A stretch of DNA of 64,000 nt from Aeromicrobium sp. Root472D3 (GCF_001426485.1 NZ_LMET01000001.1:232382-296381); one strand, 5' to 3'; positions 45,017 to 53,845 are shown, counted from the first letter of the stretch. Numbers and translations: made by a program. Notes: generated from the sequence alone by a model not told the origin.

Positions 45017-45784
45017 TCAGTCGCGGGCGGTCATGACGATCGGGTCGCCGTCGGTGATCGCGATGGTGTGCTCGACGTGCGCGCCCCGCGAGCCGTCGGC
45101 GCTGCGGATCGTCCAACCGTCGGGGTCCATGCGGATCTCGTCGGTCGTGTGCAGGAACCACGGCTCGATCGCGATGACCAGGCCCGGCTTCAGCGGCAGG
45201 CCGCGGCCGGCCTTGCCGTCGTTCGGCACGTGCGGGTCGCCGTGCATCGTCCGGCCGACCCCGTGGCCACCGAACTGCGTGTTCACCTTGAGCCCGTGCG
45301 AGCGGCCGACGGCACCGATCGCCGCCGAGATGTCGCCGATGCGGTGGCCGGGACGGGCCACCGCGATCGCGGCGTCGAGCGCCTCCTGCGCGTGGTCGAT
45401 CAGGCGCAGGTCCTCCTCGCGCGGGGTGCCGACGACGACGCTGACCGCCGAGTCGCACACCCACTTGTCGACCGAGACCGCGAAGTCGAAGCTGACCAGG
45501 TCGCCGTCACGGAGCTTGTACCGGTGGGGCAGCCCGTGCAGCACGGCGTCGTTGACCGACGTGCACAGCACCTTGCCGAACGGCATCGCGCCGAACGAGG
45601 GGTGGTAGTCGATGTAGCACGACTCGGCCCCCTCCTGGCGGATCATGTCGTGGGCGAGGGCGTCGAGCTCGAGCAGGTCGACGCCGACGTCGGCCGCCTC
45701 CGACAGCGCCGTCAGGACGGACGCCACGAAGCGCCCGGCCGGGCGCATCTCGTCGATCTGGGTGGGGGTGAGGAGCTCGATCAT
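45017..45784 (-). CDS. map: Methionine aminopeptidase type I
   Basis: 255 residues from ATG 45784. Metal ligands are in LVSFDFAVSV, VCDSAVSVV, GHGVGRTMH, AIEPW and VEHTIAI, the full D-D-H-E-E set, with the His of YHPSFGAMPFGK near the pocket. It removes N-terminal Met from nascent proteins. Overlaps the stop of a small membrane-protein gene by 4 bp. Confidence 0.96.
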   Translation of the reverse strand: MIELLTPTQIDEMRPAGRFVASVLTALSEAADVGVDLLELDALAHDMIRQEGAESCYIDYHPSFGAMPFGKVLCTSVNDAVLHGLPHRYKLRDGDLVSFDFAVSVDKWVCDSAVSVVVGTPREEDLRLIDHAQEALDAAIAVARPGHRIGDISAAIGAVGRSHGLKVNTQFGGHGVGRTMHGDPHVPNDGKAGRGLPLKPGLVIAIEPWFLHTTDEIRMDPDGWTIRSADGSRGAHVEHTIAITDGDPIVMTARD

Positions 45785-46155
45785 GCTGCACCGTCCTTCG
45801 AACGTGTCTGGCCGATCTGCACGATCGTGACGGCCGCGACGACCGCCACCGTGCCGACCAGTGCCATCGGGTCGCTGCCGTACAGGTCGTCGCCCCCGGC
45901 CGTCGAGACGGTCGAGGCCAGCGAGGCCCCGCCGAGCAGGGCGACGACCATGGCGCTGAGCGTGTGGGGGGTGCTGGAGTGCGACCAGCCCTGGAACGCG
46001 AGGGCGGCGACGACGACCGCGGCCACCACGACGACGATCTTCGCGAGTCCGAGGGCCGAGCCGAGATCGGCCCCGGCGAGGCCGCCGACCACGTACGCGA
46101 CGAGCACGACGGCCGCCGCGACGCTCATGATCCTGATGCCCCGCACGCCCGTCAC
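45781..46155 (-). CDS. Three- or four-helix membrane protein before map
   Basis: 124 residues if GTG 46155 is the start (GGGAGAG upstream); ATG 46128 would give 115. It has hydrophobic segments SVAAAVVLVAYVVGGLAG, GLAKIVVVVAAVVVAALAF, TLSAMVVALLGGASLAS and ALVGTVAVVAAVTIVQIG. The frame is also open upstream through an 8-residue periodic stretch (EEMAEGLA-like, 46156-46245). No family recognised. It is coupled to map by an ATGA overlap. Confidence 0.65.
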   Translation of the reverse strand: MTGVRGIRIMSVAAAVVLVAYVVGGLAGADLGSALGLAKIVVVVAAVVVAALAFQGWSHSSTPHTLSAMVVALLGGASLASTVSTAGGDDLYGSDPMALVGTVAVVAAVTIVQIGQTRSKDGAA

Positions 46156-46175
46156 CGCTCCACTCTCCCAGATCG

Positions 46176-46240
46176 TCTCGGCGAGCCCCTCCGCCATCTC
46201 TTCGGCAAGCCCCTCCGTCACTTCTTCGGCAAGCCTACGT
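46176..46240. repeat. Imperfect 24-bp tandem repeat upstream of the map operon
   Basis: Units beginning CTCGGCGAGCCCCTCCG, CTTCGGCAAGCCCCTCCG and CTTCGGCAAGCC follow one another. In the minus-strand frame of the membrane-protein gene they read as an 8-residue unit (EGLAEE-like). They lie between that gene and the divergent SGNH hydrolase start at 46267. Confidence 0.6.
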
Positions 46241-46266
46241 GGCCTCCCGGTGCTTGACTTGGTCCC

Positions 46267-46950
46267 GTGAGCGAGACGGGATTCGAGTACTCCAACCTGA
46301 GCGGGCGCGAGAGCGGGCCGTTCATCCGCACGGCGTCCCTGCTCCTGCCCGGCGTGCGGGCCGTGCAGCGCCAGGTCGAGCCGTACGCGCACGCGTGGGA
46401 GCGGCACAACCGCGCCGCCGCGGCGTCGTCCGGGCCGCTGTGGGTCGTCATGGGCGACTCGATGTCGCAGGGGGTCGGCGCCAGCGCGTACGACCGGGGA
46501 TGGGTCGGCCAGCTCGCCGAGACGCTGCCCGACCACCGGCTCGTCAACCTCTCGGTCTACGGCGGGCGCGTCGCGGACGTCGTCGAGCGGCAGATCCCCG
46601 CCATGCGGTCCCTGGGCGTCGAGCCCGACCTCGTGACGGTCGTCATCGGCAGCAACGACCTGTTCAGCCGGCGGTTCCGTCCGCTGCTGCCCGCGGCCCT
46701 GGACGAGATGCTGCGCGAGCTGCCGGTGGGCTCGATCGTCGGCTCGCAGCCCGGCGGCCAGCCCGCGTCGGTCGACTTCAACCGACGGGTCGACGAGGCG
46801 GCCGCCGCCGGACGGGTGCGGGTCGCCGAGTTCCGCGACCCGCGCATGCGCTCGTGGCGCGGCCGGCTGTCGGCCGACCACTTCCACCCCAACGACGCGG
46901 GCTACGCGGGGATGGCCGAGATCGTCGGCGAGGCGGTCGCCCGCCGGTGA
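46267..46950 (+). CDS. SGNH/GDSL hydrolase
   Basis: 227 residues, GTG start. Block I is VVMGDSMSQGVGAS, block II LVNLSVYGGRV, block III VVIGSNDLFS and block V HFHPNDAGYAGMAE, so Ser, Gly, Asn and His are all present. No signal peptide, so it is a cytosolic esterase or lipase of unknown substrate. It overlaps the photolyase-like gene by 4 bp. Confidence 0.87.
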   Translation: MSETGFEYSNLSGRESGPFIRTASLLLPGVRAVQRQVEPYAHAWERHNRAAAASSGPLWVVMGDSMSQGVGASAYDRGWVGQLAETLPDHRLVNLSVYGGRVADVVERQIPAMRSLGVEPDLVTVVIGSNDLFSRRFRPLLPAALDEMLRELPVGSIVGSQPGGQPASVDFNRRVDEAAAAGRVRVAEFRDPRMRSWRGRLSADHFHPNDAGYAGMAEIVGEAVARR

Positions 46951-48416
46951 CCACCTCCCACGTGCGCCTGGTCTACCCCCACCAGCTGTTCGCCGAGCAC
47001 CTCGACGCACCCGCCGGCACGGTCTTCGTGCTCGTCGAGGACGACCTGTTCTTCCGCCAGTACCGCTTCCACACGCAGAAGCTCGTGCTGCACCGGGCGT
47101 CGATGCGGCGGTTCGCCGAGCGTCTGCGCGACGCGTCGTTCGACGTCGAGTGCCTCGAGACCAGCGCCGACGCACCCACCGGCGAGCGGCTCGTCGCGCT
47201 CCTGCGGCGCCTGCAACCCGAACGGGTCACGGTGTTCGACGTCGTCGACGACTGGCTGCAGCGCGACGTCTCGGCCGCGCTCGACGAGGCACAGGTCGCG
47301 CTGCGCCCCGAGGACGTGCTGGAGTCGCCGAGCTTCCTGACGTCCCGCGCCGACGTCGCCGACTGGTTCGACCGGCACCCGGCCCGCATGCAGCACTTCT
47401 ACTCCTGGCAGCGCCAGCGGCTCGGCATCCTCGTCGAGGGCGACGGACAGCCGGTCGGCGGACGCTGGTCGTTCGACACCGAGAACCGCAAGAAGCTGCC
47501 GCGCGGGCACCCCGTCCCCGACGTCGCGTGGCCCGAGCGGCACCCGGCGGTCGACGAGGCGATCGCGTGGGTGCGCGACGAGTTCCCCGACAACCCGGGC
47601 GACGCCGAGTCGTTCGCGTGGCCCACCTCGCACGACGAGGCCGAGCGGTCGTTCGAGCAGTTCGTCGCCGAGCGCCTGCCCCAGTTCGGCCCCTACGAGG
47701 ACGCCATCAGCCGCCACCACCCGTTCCTGTTCCACTCCGTCATGACGCCGGGGCTCAACATCGGGCTGCTGTCGCCGTCGGACGTCGTCGACCGGGTGCT
47801 CGAGGCCGACGACATCGACCTGCCGTCGCTCGAGGGGTTCGTGCGGCAGGTCATCGGCTGGCGCGAGTACATGCGGGCCACCTACGTCCTCTACGGCCGT
47901 CGCATGCGGTCGAGCAACCACCTGCACCACACCCGCCCCCTCGACGCGGGGTGGTGGACGGCGCAGACCGGTCTGGACCCCGTCGACCACGCGATCGAGG
48001 GCGTCCTCGCGCGCGGGTGGAGCCACCACATCGAGCGCCTCATGGTGCTCGGCAACGCCATGAGCCTGCTGCGCACCGAGCCCGACGACGTCCACGAGTG
48101 GTTCATGCAGATGTACGTCGACGCGTACGACTGGGTCATGGTGCCCAACGTCTACGCCATGAGCCAGTTCGCGGCCGGCGACGGCATCACGACCAAGCCG
48201 TACGTGTCGGGCAGCAACTACCTGCGCAAGATGTCGGACCTGCCGACCGGCGACTGGACGGCCGACTGGGACGGTCTCTACTGGACGTTCGTGCGCGACC
48301 ACCGCGACGTCTTCGAGGGCAACCACCGCTCGCGGATGATGACGCGCATGTACGACGGGCTCGACCCCGCCAAGAAGGCCGCCCACACCAGGGCCGCCTC
48401 CCGCTGGCTCACCTGA
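46947..48416 (+). CDS. Cryptochrome/photolyase family protein, PhrB/FeS-BCP type lacking cluster cysteines
   Basis: 489 residues from GTG 46947. The N-terminal Rossmann part (VRLVYPHQLFAEHLDAPAGTVFVLVEDDLFF) and C-terminal FAD-binding part (GWREYMRATYVLYG, SHHIERLMVLGNAMSLL, MPNVYAMSQFAAGDGITTKPYVSGSNYLRKMSD...DGLYWTFVRDH) match bacterial (6-4) photolyases of the PhrB/CryPro clade. Those have a 4Fe-4S cluster with cysteines just after the RKMSD motif; here that stretch reads DLPTGDWTADWDG with none. I find a single Cys, near residue 72, in the protein. Activity may remain, but electron transfer or stability must differ. Confidence 0.82.
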   Translation: MTTSHVRLVYPHQLFAEHLDAPAGTVFVLVEDDLFFRQYRFHTQKLVLHRASMRRFAERLRDASFDVECLETSADAPTGERLVALLRRLQPERVTVFDVVDDWLQRDVSAALDEAQVALRPEDVLESPSFLTSRADVADWFDRHPARMQHFYSWQRQRLGILVEGDGQPVGGRWSFDTENRKKLPRGHPVPDVAWPERHPAVDEAIAWVRDEFPDNPGDAESFAWPTSHDEAERSFEQFVAERLPQFGPYEDAISRHHPFLFHSVMTPGLNIGLLSPSDVVDRVLEADDIDLPSLEGFVRQVIGWREYMRATYVLYGRRMRSSNHLHHTRPLDAGWWTAQTGLDPVDHAIEGVLARGWSHHIERLMVLGNAMSLLRTEPDDVHEWFMQMYVDAYDWVMVPNVYAMSQFAAGDGITTKPYVSGSNYLRKMSDLPTGDWTADWDGLYWTFVRDHRDVFEGNHRSRMMTRMYDGLDPAKKAAHTRAASRWLT

Positions 48417-48438
48417 CGCCCGTCCCCCCGGCGGGGAG

Positions 48439-49251
48439 TCAGGGCTCCAGCGACGTGCGGAAGCGGTGCATCCCGGTGAGCCAGCGGTCGGTGTCGGCGG
48501 CCTTGCGGGCGTACATCGTGCCGACCTCGGGATGCGGCAGGGCGAAGAATTCGCCGGCCACGAGCGCGGCGAGCAGGACGTCGGCGACATCGAGCGGCGT
48601 GACCGTCGCCCCCGCTTCGACGACCGAGCGCATCGCGAGCCGCGCGGTCTCGTCGGCACTCCGCTCGCCCTCGCGCAGCATGTCGGTGTCGACCGCCATG
48701 GGGCACAGGCAGCACACCTGCACGCCCCGGTCGCCGTACGTCGCGGCGAGCCACTCCGCGAACCCGACCGCCGCGTGCTTGGTGACCGAGTACGTCGGCG
48801 AGCCGAGCTGCGTCAGCAGGCCCGCCGCCGACGCCGTGCTCACGAAGCACCCGCGACCGCGCTCGAGCCAGCCCGGGACGAGCGCCTGGGCGGCGCGCAC
48901 CTGACCCATGACGTTGACGTCCCACGCGGTCGACCACTCGGCGTCCGCGACGTCGAGACCGAAGCCGCGGAAGACGCCGGCGTTCGCGACGAACAGGTCG
49001 ACGTCGCCGGGCGCCGCCGCGACGAGCGCCGCGACGTGATCGGCGTCGGCCGCGTCGCCCGCGACGTGCGTGACCCGTCCGGGGTGGGCCTCGTGGAGCC
49101 GGGAGGCCGTCGCGTCGAGCCGCGAGGCGTCGAGGTCGCCCAGGACCACCGACGCCCCCCGCTCGAGCAGGCGCTGGGCGATGCCCTCGCCGATGCCGCT
49201 CGCGGCACCCGTGACGACCGCGACGGTCCCGTCGCCGGGCGTCAGGCCCAC
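48439..49251 (-). CDS. Short-chain dehydrogenase/reductase
   Basis: 270 residues, GTG 49251, overlapping the acyl-CoA dehydrogenase end by 10 bp. NAD(P)-binding TGAASGIGEGIA, NANAG-type VANAGVF, catalytic Ser in VSTASAAGL and YSVTK are present. Asp in GDLDASR suggests NAD(H). It is last in the maoC-acad-SDR operon, fitting a fatty-acid or isoprenoid degradation step. Confidence 0.9.
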   Translation of the reverse strand: MGLTPGDGTVAVVTGAASGIGEGIAQRLLERGASVVLGDLDASRLDATASRLHEAHPGRVTHVAGDAADADHVAALVAAAPGDVDLFVANAGVFRGFGLDVADAEWSTAWDVNVMGQVRAAQALVPGWLERGRGCFVSTASAAGLLTQLGSPTYSVTKHAAVGFAEWLAATYGDRGVQVCCLCPMAVDTDMLREGERSADETARLAMRSVVEAGATVTPLDVADVLLAALVAGEFFALPHPEVGTMYARKAADTDRWLTGMHRFRTSLEP

Positions 49252-50456
49252 TTCTTGATCTCCGCCTTGGCCAGCGCGTTCTTGTGCACCTCGTCGGGTC
49301 CGTCGGCGAAGCGCAGCGTGCGCATGCCGGCGAACCACTCGGCCAGCGGGAAGTCCTGCGACAGACCGCCGGCGCCGTGCACCTGGATCGCCTTGTCGAG
49401 GATCCACTCGACGGTCTGCGGCGTCGCGATCTTGATGGCCTGGATCTCGCTGTGGGCGCCCCGGTTGCCGACGGTGTCCATGAGCCACGCGGTCTTCAGG
49501 ATCAGCAGGCGCAGCTGCTCGACCCGCACGCGCGACTCGGCGATCCAGTCGCGGACGACGCCCTGCTCGGCGATCGGCTTGCCGAACGCGACACGGTCGG
49601 CGGCCCGCTTGCTCATCATCTCGATCGCCCGCTCGGCGATGCCGAGCGACCGCATGCAGTGGTGGATGCGACCGGGCCCGAGGCGCGCCTGCGCGATCGC
49701 GAAGCCCTCGCCCTCGCCCCCGATCAGGTTGCTGGCGGGCACCCGGACGTCGGTGAACCGCATCTCGGCGTGACCGCCGTGGTCGCGGTCGTGGTAGCCG
49801 AACACGTGCATGCCGCGGACGATCTCGAGGCCCGGGGTGTCGCGCGGCACCAGGATCTGGCTCTGCTGACGGTGACGCGCGGCGGTCGGGTCGGTCTTGC
49901 CCATGACGATGAAGATCGTGCAGTCGGGGTTCATCGCGCCCGTGATCCACCACTTGCGGCCGTTGATGACGTAGTCGTCGCCGTCGCGGACGATGCTGAG
50001 CTCGACGTTGGTCGCGTCGGACGAGGCGACCTGCGGCTCGGTCATGGCGAACGCCGACCGGATGTCACCGGCCAGCAGTGGCTCGAGCCAGGTCTTCTTC
50101 TGCTCGTCGGTGCCGAACATGCCGAGCACCTCCATGTTGCCGGTGTCGGGTGCGGCGCAGTTGAACGCCGCCGGCGCCATCTGGATGCTGCGTCCCGTGA
50201 TCTCGGCGATCGGCGCGTACTGCAGGTTGGTCAGGCCGGCGCCGTGCTCGGAGGGGTCGAAGAAGTTCCAGAGGCCCTGCGCCTTGGCCTTGGCGCGCAG
50301 CTCCATGACGATCGGCGGGAACGACCAGACGTCGTTGCGCTCGTTCTCGGCGATCTGCTCCTTGAGCGTCGCCTCCGCCGGGTAGACCTCGGCGTCCATG
50401 AAGGCGTTGACGCGCTCGATCAGCTCGTTGGTCGTGTCGTCGAATCCGAAGTGCAT
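49242..50456 (-). CDS. Acyl-CoA dehydrogenase (ACAD10/11-like)
   Basis: 404 residues. FAD-linked motifs are FAMTEPQVASSDATNVELSI, YVINGRKWWITGAMNPDC and the C-terminal HGAGGLSQDFPLAEWFAGMRTLRFADGPDEVHKNALA. These place it in the ACAD10/ACAD11-like subgroup that often acts on medium or branched acyl-CoA. Between the MaoC and SDR genes in one operon. Catalytic base not assigned here. Confidence 0.93.
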   Translation of the reverse strand: MHFGFDDTTNELIERVNAFMDAEVYPAEATLKEQIAENERNDVWSFPPIVMELRAKAKAQGLWNFFDPSEHGAGLTNLQYAPIAEITGRSIQMAPAAFNCAAPDTGNMEVLGMFGTDEQKKTWLEPLLAGDIRSAFAMTEPQVASSDATNVELSIVRDGDDYVINGRKWWITGAMNPDCTIFIVMGKTDPTAARHRQQSQILVPRDTPGLEIVRGMHVFGYHDRDHGGHAEMRFTDVRVPASNLIGGEGEGFAIAQARLGPGRIHHCMRSLGIAERAIEMMSKRAADRVAFGKPIAEQGVVRDWIAESRVRVEQLRLLILKTAWLMDTVGNRGAHSEIQAIKIATPQTVEWILDKAIQVHGAGGLSQDFPLAEWFAGMRTLRFADGPDEVHKNALAKAEIKKWA

Positions 50457-50457
50457 G

Positions 50458-50916
50458 TCAGGCTCCGGCCATGACGTAGACGACCTCGGCGATGCAGACG
50501 GGCTTGTCGGCGCCCTCGCGCTCGACCACGAAGCTCACGATGCCCTGCGTGCCGATCGGGATGTCGTTGGTCGAGACCAGCGTCGCGGTCGCGCGCAGTC
50601 GCGAGTCGACGGGCACCGGTGACGGGAAGCGCACCTTGTTGGCGCCGTAGTTCATGCCGAACGCGAGACCCTCGATCGAGTAGATCTGCTCGGCGAAGAC
50701 GGGCAGCAGCGACAGCGTGAGGTAGCCGTGGGCGATCGTGCCGCCGAACGGGCCGGTCGCGGCGCGCTCGGGGTCGACGTGGATCCACTGGTGGTCGCCC
50801 GTCGCGTCGGCGAAGGTGTTGATCTGCTCCTGCGTCACGGTGACCCAGTCGCTGGTGCCGAGTTCCTCCCCCGCGGCGGCCTTGAACGTCTCGAGACTCT
50901 CGAACACACGGGTCAT
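50458..50916 (-). CDS. MaoC-like enoyl-CoA hydratase
   Basis: 152 residues. INTFADATGDHQWIHVDPERA holds the catalytic Asp and His of the hot-dog hydratase motif, with GPFGGTIAHGYLTLSL after it. It hydrates enoyl-CoA to 3-hydroxyacyl-CoA (R type). First gene of the maoC-acad-SDR operon, 1 bp from the next gene, downstream of an 18-bp palindrome. Confidence 0.92.
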   Translation of the reverse strand: MTRVFESLETFKAAAGEELGTSDWVTVTQEQINTFADATGDHQWIHVDPERAATGPFGGTIAHGYLTLSLLPVFAEQIYSIEGLAFGMNYGANKVRFPSPVPVDSRLRATATLVSTNDIPIGTQGIVSFVVEREGADKPVCIAEVVYVMAGA

Positions 50917-50945
50917 GCGGGCACCTCCGATGGATCAGCACTTCG

Positions 50946-50963
50946 ACTAAGCGCTTGCTTAGT
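50946..50963. promoter_or_regulatory. Palindrome ACTAAG-CGCTTG-CTTAGT before the MaoC operon
   Basis: Six-base arms around CGCTTG, 30 bp before the maoC start. Similar TAAGC...GCTTA palindromes are known as TetR-type operators of fatty acid degradation operons in actinobacteria. The regulator gene is not in this window. Confidence 0.6.
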
Positions 50964-51014
50964 TCGAGACTAGCCCGAACGGGGGGGCCGACGCCAGAGC
51001 AGGCCGCCCGGACG

Positions 51015-51707
51015 TCACGTCGCGAGCCGCGCGATGGCGGGGACGGCGCCCAGCGCGACCGCCACCACGAGCCCGGCCGAGTCGAGACGCGTCCACGGCG
51101 CCGGCAGCGCCCAGGTGCGTCCGGACGCCGTCGCGAACCCCCGGGCGTCCATCGCGATCGACATCCGGCCGGCACCGCGGAGCGACGAGGCGAGCATCCC
51201 GAACGTCATGCTGCCGGCGTGCCGCACCCACGCGAGCGGGTTGCGCCCGGGGCCCATGGCGCGGACCCGCCGCGTCCGGTCCAGCTGCTGCCACGTCGCC
51301 GAGAAGTCGGTCATCCGTTGGACCACCGCCACGAACGACGCGACGAACCGTGCGGGCACCCGCAGCCGCTGGGCTGCGTGGTCACCGAGCGCCGACGGGT
51401 CGACGAAGCCGATCATCACCGACCCGGGCCAGGCCAGCACGAGGATCCTCGCGGCGGCCACCGGCGCGTGGTCACCGTTGCCGAGACGCCAGGCCGACAC
51501 CGCGACCAGCACCGCCGAGACACCGCACAGGGCCAGGCACAGCAGGGGGTACCGCCACGACGGCAGGAAGACGACGGCCGCCACCGCGTACGCCAGGACG
51601 GCGGCCACCGCCGACGACGCGTCCCGGACGGCGAACGACCCGAGCAACGACGCCACCCCGAACGACATGAGCACCAGCGGGTTGAGCCGCGTGACGGCCC
51701 CCCTCAC
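51015..51707 (-). CDS. ykoC: ECF transporter transmembrane protein (YkoC type EcfT)
   Basis: 230 residues from GTG 51707, overlapping the ATPase stop. Hydrophobic segments and the coupling motifs ARG-like DARGFA and RAMGPGR identify EcfT. It completes the YkoEDC transporter under the TPP riboswitch. Confidence 0.86.
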   Translation of the reverse strand: MRGAVTRLNPLVLMSFGVASLLGSFAVRDASSAVAAVLAYAVAAVVFLPSWRYPLLCLALCGVSAVLVAVSAWRLGNGDHAPVAAARILVLAWPGSVMIGFVDPSALGDHAAQRLRVPARFVASFVAVVQRMTDFSATWQQLDRTRRVRAMGPGRNPLAWVRHAGSMTFGMLASSLRGAGRMSIAMDARGFATASGRTWALPAPWTRLDSAGLVVAVALGAVPAIARLAT

Positions 51708-53128
51708 TGCCGCACCCCCTGACGCAGCGCGATCTGCGCGTCCGACAGCGCCACCAGGTCGGAGTCGTGGGTCGAGACAGCCACGCCCGCTCCGGCTGCG
51801 GCCGCCGCCACGGCGACGCCGGCGACCGCGGCCCACGTGCCGCGGTCCTGACCCACGGTCGGCTCGTCCAGCAGCACCAGGCCGGGACGGTGGGCGACGG
51901 CGGTGAGCAGCGACAACCGGCGCTGCTCACCGCCCGACAGGCGGTAGGGATGGGCGCCGGCCAGGTGCTCGAGCCCGAGCAGCGCGAGCAGCGCCTCGGC
52001 ATCGGCGACCCGTCCGAGACGGTCGGCGGTGCGCGTCACCTCGTCGCGCACCGTTGTGGCCACGAAGCCGTGCTCGGCGATCTGCGGCACCCAGCCCACG
52101 TCGGCCGCCAGCGCGGCCGACCGACGGCGGTGGAGCGGGGGTTCCGGTCCCGTGACGCCGCCCGACGTCGGACGGACCAGCCCGCCGAGGACGGCCAGCA
52201 ACGTCGACTTGCCCGCACCGCTGGGACCCGTCAACGCCGTGAGGCGGCCCGGCTCGACGACGGCGTCGACTCCGTTCAGCGCCCGCGTCTGCGTGGCCCC
52301 GCGGAGGGATCGTGAGCGCAGCACGGCGTCCACACCGCGGGCCGTCAGCGCCGGCGGAGGCGTGACCGGACGCAGCAGGTCGGGATCGACCGTCACCGGC
52401 ACGGGCGAGGGCAGACCCGGCATCCAGACGCCGAGGTCTCCCAGGGCGTCGCGGTGGTCGCGCACGAACGCGTCCGGGTGGACGTCGGCGACCACGGCGC
52501 CGTCGCGGTCCAGCACCACGACGCGGTCGACCATGTCGAGCCACGGCTCGAGGTGGTGCTCGACGACGACCAGGGTCGATCCGCTGGACGCGACGGTCTC
52601 GCGGACGGCGTCGCGCACCGAGCGGGCGTGGTCGACGTCCAGCATCGAGGTCGGCTCGTCGAGCAGCACGACGTCCGGACGGAGCGCCAGCACGCCGGCG
52701 AGCGCCAGTCGCTGCAGCTCGCCGCCCGACAGGGCCGACGTCCGGTGGGCACGCCCCTGATGCAGGCCGACCGCGTCGAGCGCGGCGTCGACACGGCGCC
52801 AGATCTCGTCGCGGGACAGCCCGACGTTCTCGGGGCCGAAGGCCACGTCGCGGCCGATCGTCTCGGCCACCACGGCGTCGCCGGGCTGCTGGGGGACCAG
52901 TCCGACCCGTCCCCCCACCTCGACCGTGCCGCTCAGCTCACCGCCGAGCGTCGTGCCGAGAGCACCGACGAGGGCGTGCAGGAGCGTCGACTTGCCGGCG
53001 CCGCTCGGTCCGGCCAGCAGCACCCGCTCACCGGGCCCGATCGTGAGATCGAGCCCGGTGACGACGGGGAGCCGGCGGCCCAGTGGTCGCCACGTGAAGC
53101 CGCGGTACCGGATCTCACCGTCCGGCAA
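51704..53128 (-). CDS. ykoD: ECF transporter duplicated ATPase (YkoD type)
   Basis: 474 residues, TTG start 3 bp after the S component stop. Two ABC ATPase domains in one chain: Walker A GPSGAGKST occurs twice, signatures are ALSGGELQRLALAGVL and RLSGGEQRRLSLL, and Walker B VVLLDEPTSMLD and LVLLDEPTVGQD. Such a fused pair is typical of YkoD, the energising subunit for thiamine or its precursor uptake. Confidence 0.92.
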   Translation of the reverse strand: MPDGEIRYRGFTWRPLGRRLPVVTGLDLTIGPGERVLLAGPSGAGKSTLLHALVGALGTTLGGELSGTVEVGGRVGLVPQQPGDAVVAETIGRDVAFGPENVGLSRDEIWRRVDAALDAVGLHQGRAHRTSALSGGELQRLALAGVLALRPDVVLLDEPTSMLDVDHARSVRDAVRETVASSGSTLVVVEHHLEPWLDMVDRVVVLDRDGAVVADVHPDAFVRDHRDALGDLGVWMPGLPSPVPVTVDPDLLRPVTPPPALTARGVDAVLRSRSLRGATQTRALNGVDAVVEPGRLTALTGPSGAGKSTLLAVLGGLVRPTSGGVTGPEPPLHRRRSAALAADVGWVPQIAEHGFVATTVRDEVTRTADRLGRVADAEALLALLGLEHLAGAHPYRLSGGEQRRLSLLTAVAHRPGLVLLDEPTVGQDRGTWAAVAGVAVAAAAAGAGVAVSTHDSDLVALSDAQIALRQGVRQ

Positions 53129-53131
53129 GGC

Positions 53132-53752
53132 CTAGACCTCGTCGACCCGTTCGCGCCCGGCCGCGAACGCGTCGAGCACCCCGGCCCGCGCCAGCGCCTG
53201 GACGAGGAGCCAGCCACCGACGCCGGCCACGACCGCACCCGACAGCACGAAGAAGCCGAGGTGCGCGAACCGGTCGGAGGTGTCGAAGACGCCCTCGTAG
53301 TAGGCGTTCCACTCGTAGACCGATTCGAAGGCCCCGGCGAGCGCACCGCCCAGGGCCGCGACGTAGACGTTGAACCGGCGGTAGAGGAGGACCGCCAGCA
53401 CCAGCTCGACGCCCAGTCCCTGCCAGAAGCCAGAGACCAGGACGCTGAAGCCCCATTCGGTCCCGCCCGGCACGAGGGCGGAGACGGCGGCGGCGGCGAC
53501 CTCGGTGGCCAGCGCCGCACCGGGCTTGCGGACGATCAGCCCTCCGAGGACGCCGGCGAGCAGGAACGGTCCGCCCAGCAGCCCGACGCTCGGCGGATAG
53601 CTGAAGACGCCGAGGATGCTGATCTCCCCGTACGCCTTGCCCCAGGCCCAGAACAGGACGCCGACGGCGACCGCCAGGGTGGTGATGGTGACCAGGTCGA
53701 TGGTGCGGTATCGCACGTCGAACCCGTTCTTGGACGCGGTGGCAGAACTCAT
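53132..53752 (-). CDS. ykoE: ECF transporter S component (YkoE type)
   Basis: 206 residues from ATG 53752 (GGGAG 5 nt upstream, inside the riboswitch region); an upstream in-frame ATG at 53812 lies in the aptamer and is rejected. About five hydrophobic segments; YRTIDLVTITTLAVAVGVLFWAWGKAYGEI is the YkoE opening. It is the substrate binder for thiamine or hydroxymethylpyrimidine and leads ykoEDC. Confidence 0.9.
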   Translation of the reverse strand: MSSATASKNGFDVRYRTIDLVTITTLAVAVGVLFWAWGKAYGEISILGVFSYPPSVGLLGGPFLLAGVLGGLIVRKPGAALATEVAAAAVSALVPGGTEWGFSVLVSGFWQGLGVELVLAVLLYRRFNVYVAALGGALAGAFESVYEWNAYYEGVFDTSDRFAHLGFFVLSGAVVAGVGGWLLVQALARAGVLDAFAAGRERVDEV

Positions 53753-53757
53753 CGTGA

Positions 53758-53845
53758 CTCCCTTCGCCGGTACTAACCGGTGCAGGTTCAAGGGTCTGCG
53801 GCGGATCCGCACTCTCAGCGCCCTCTGCGGTGGCGCTCCCCTGTC
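53758..53845 (-). promoter_or_regulatory. TPP riboswitch (THI element)
   Basis: On the minus strand the conserved blocks follow in order: GGGGAG (53841-53836), CTGAGA (53818-53813), the core CCCTTGAACCTG (53794-53783) and CCGGTTAGTACCGGCGAAGG (53780-53761). It ends at the ykoE ribosome site, so control of translation start by thiamine pyrophosphate is likely. Confidence 0.95.

Noticed and set aside
46947..48416. Class I CPD photolyase
   Set aside because: The N-terminal VRLVYPHQLF and the NVYAMSQFA...NYLRKMSD motifs are of the PhrB/FeS-BCP clade, not class I.
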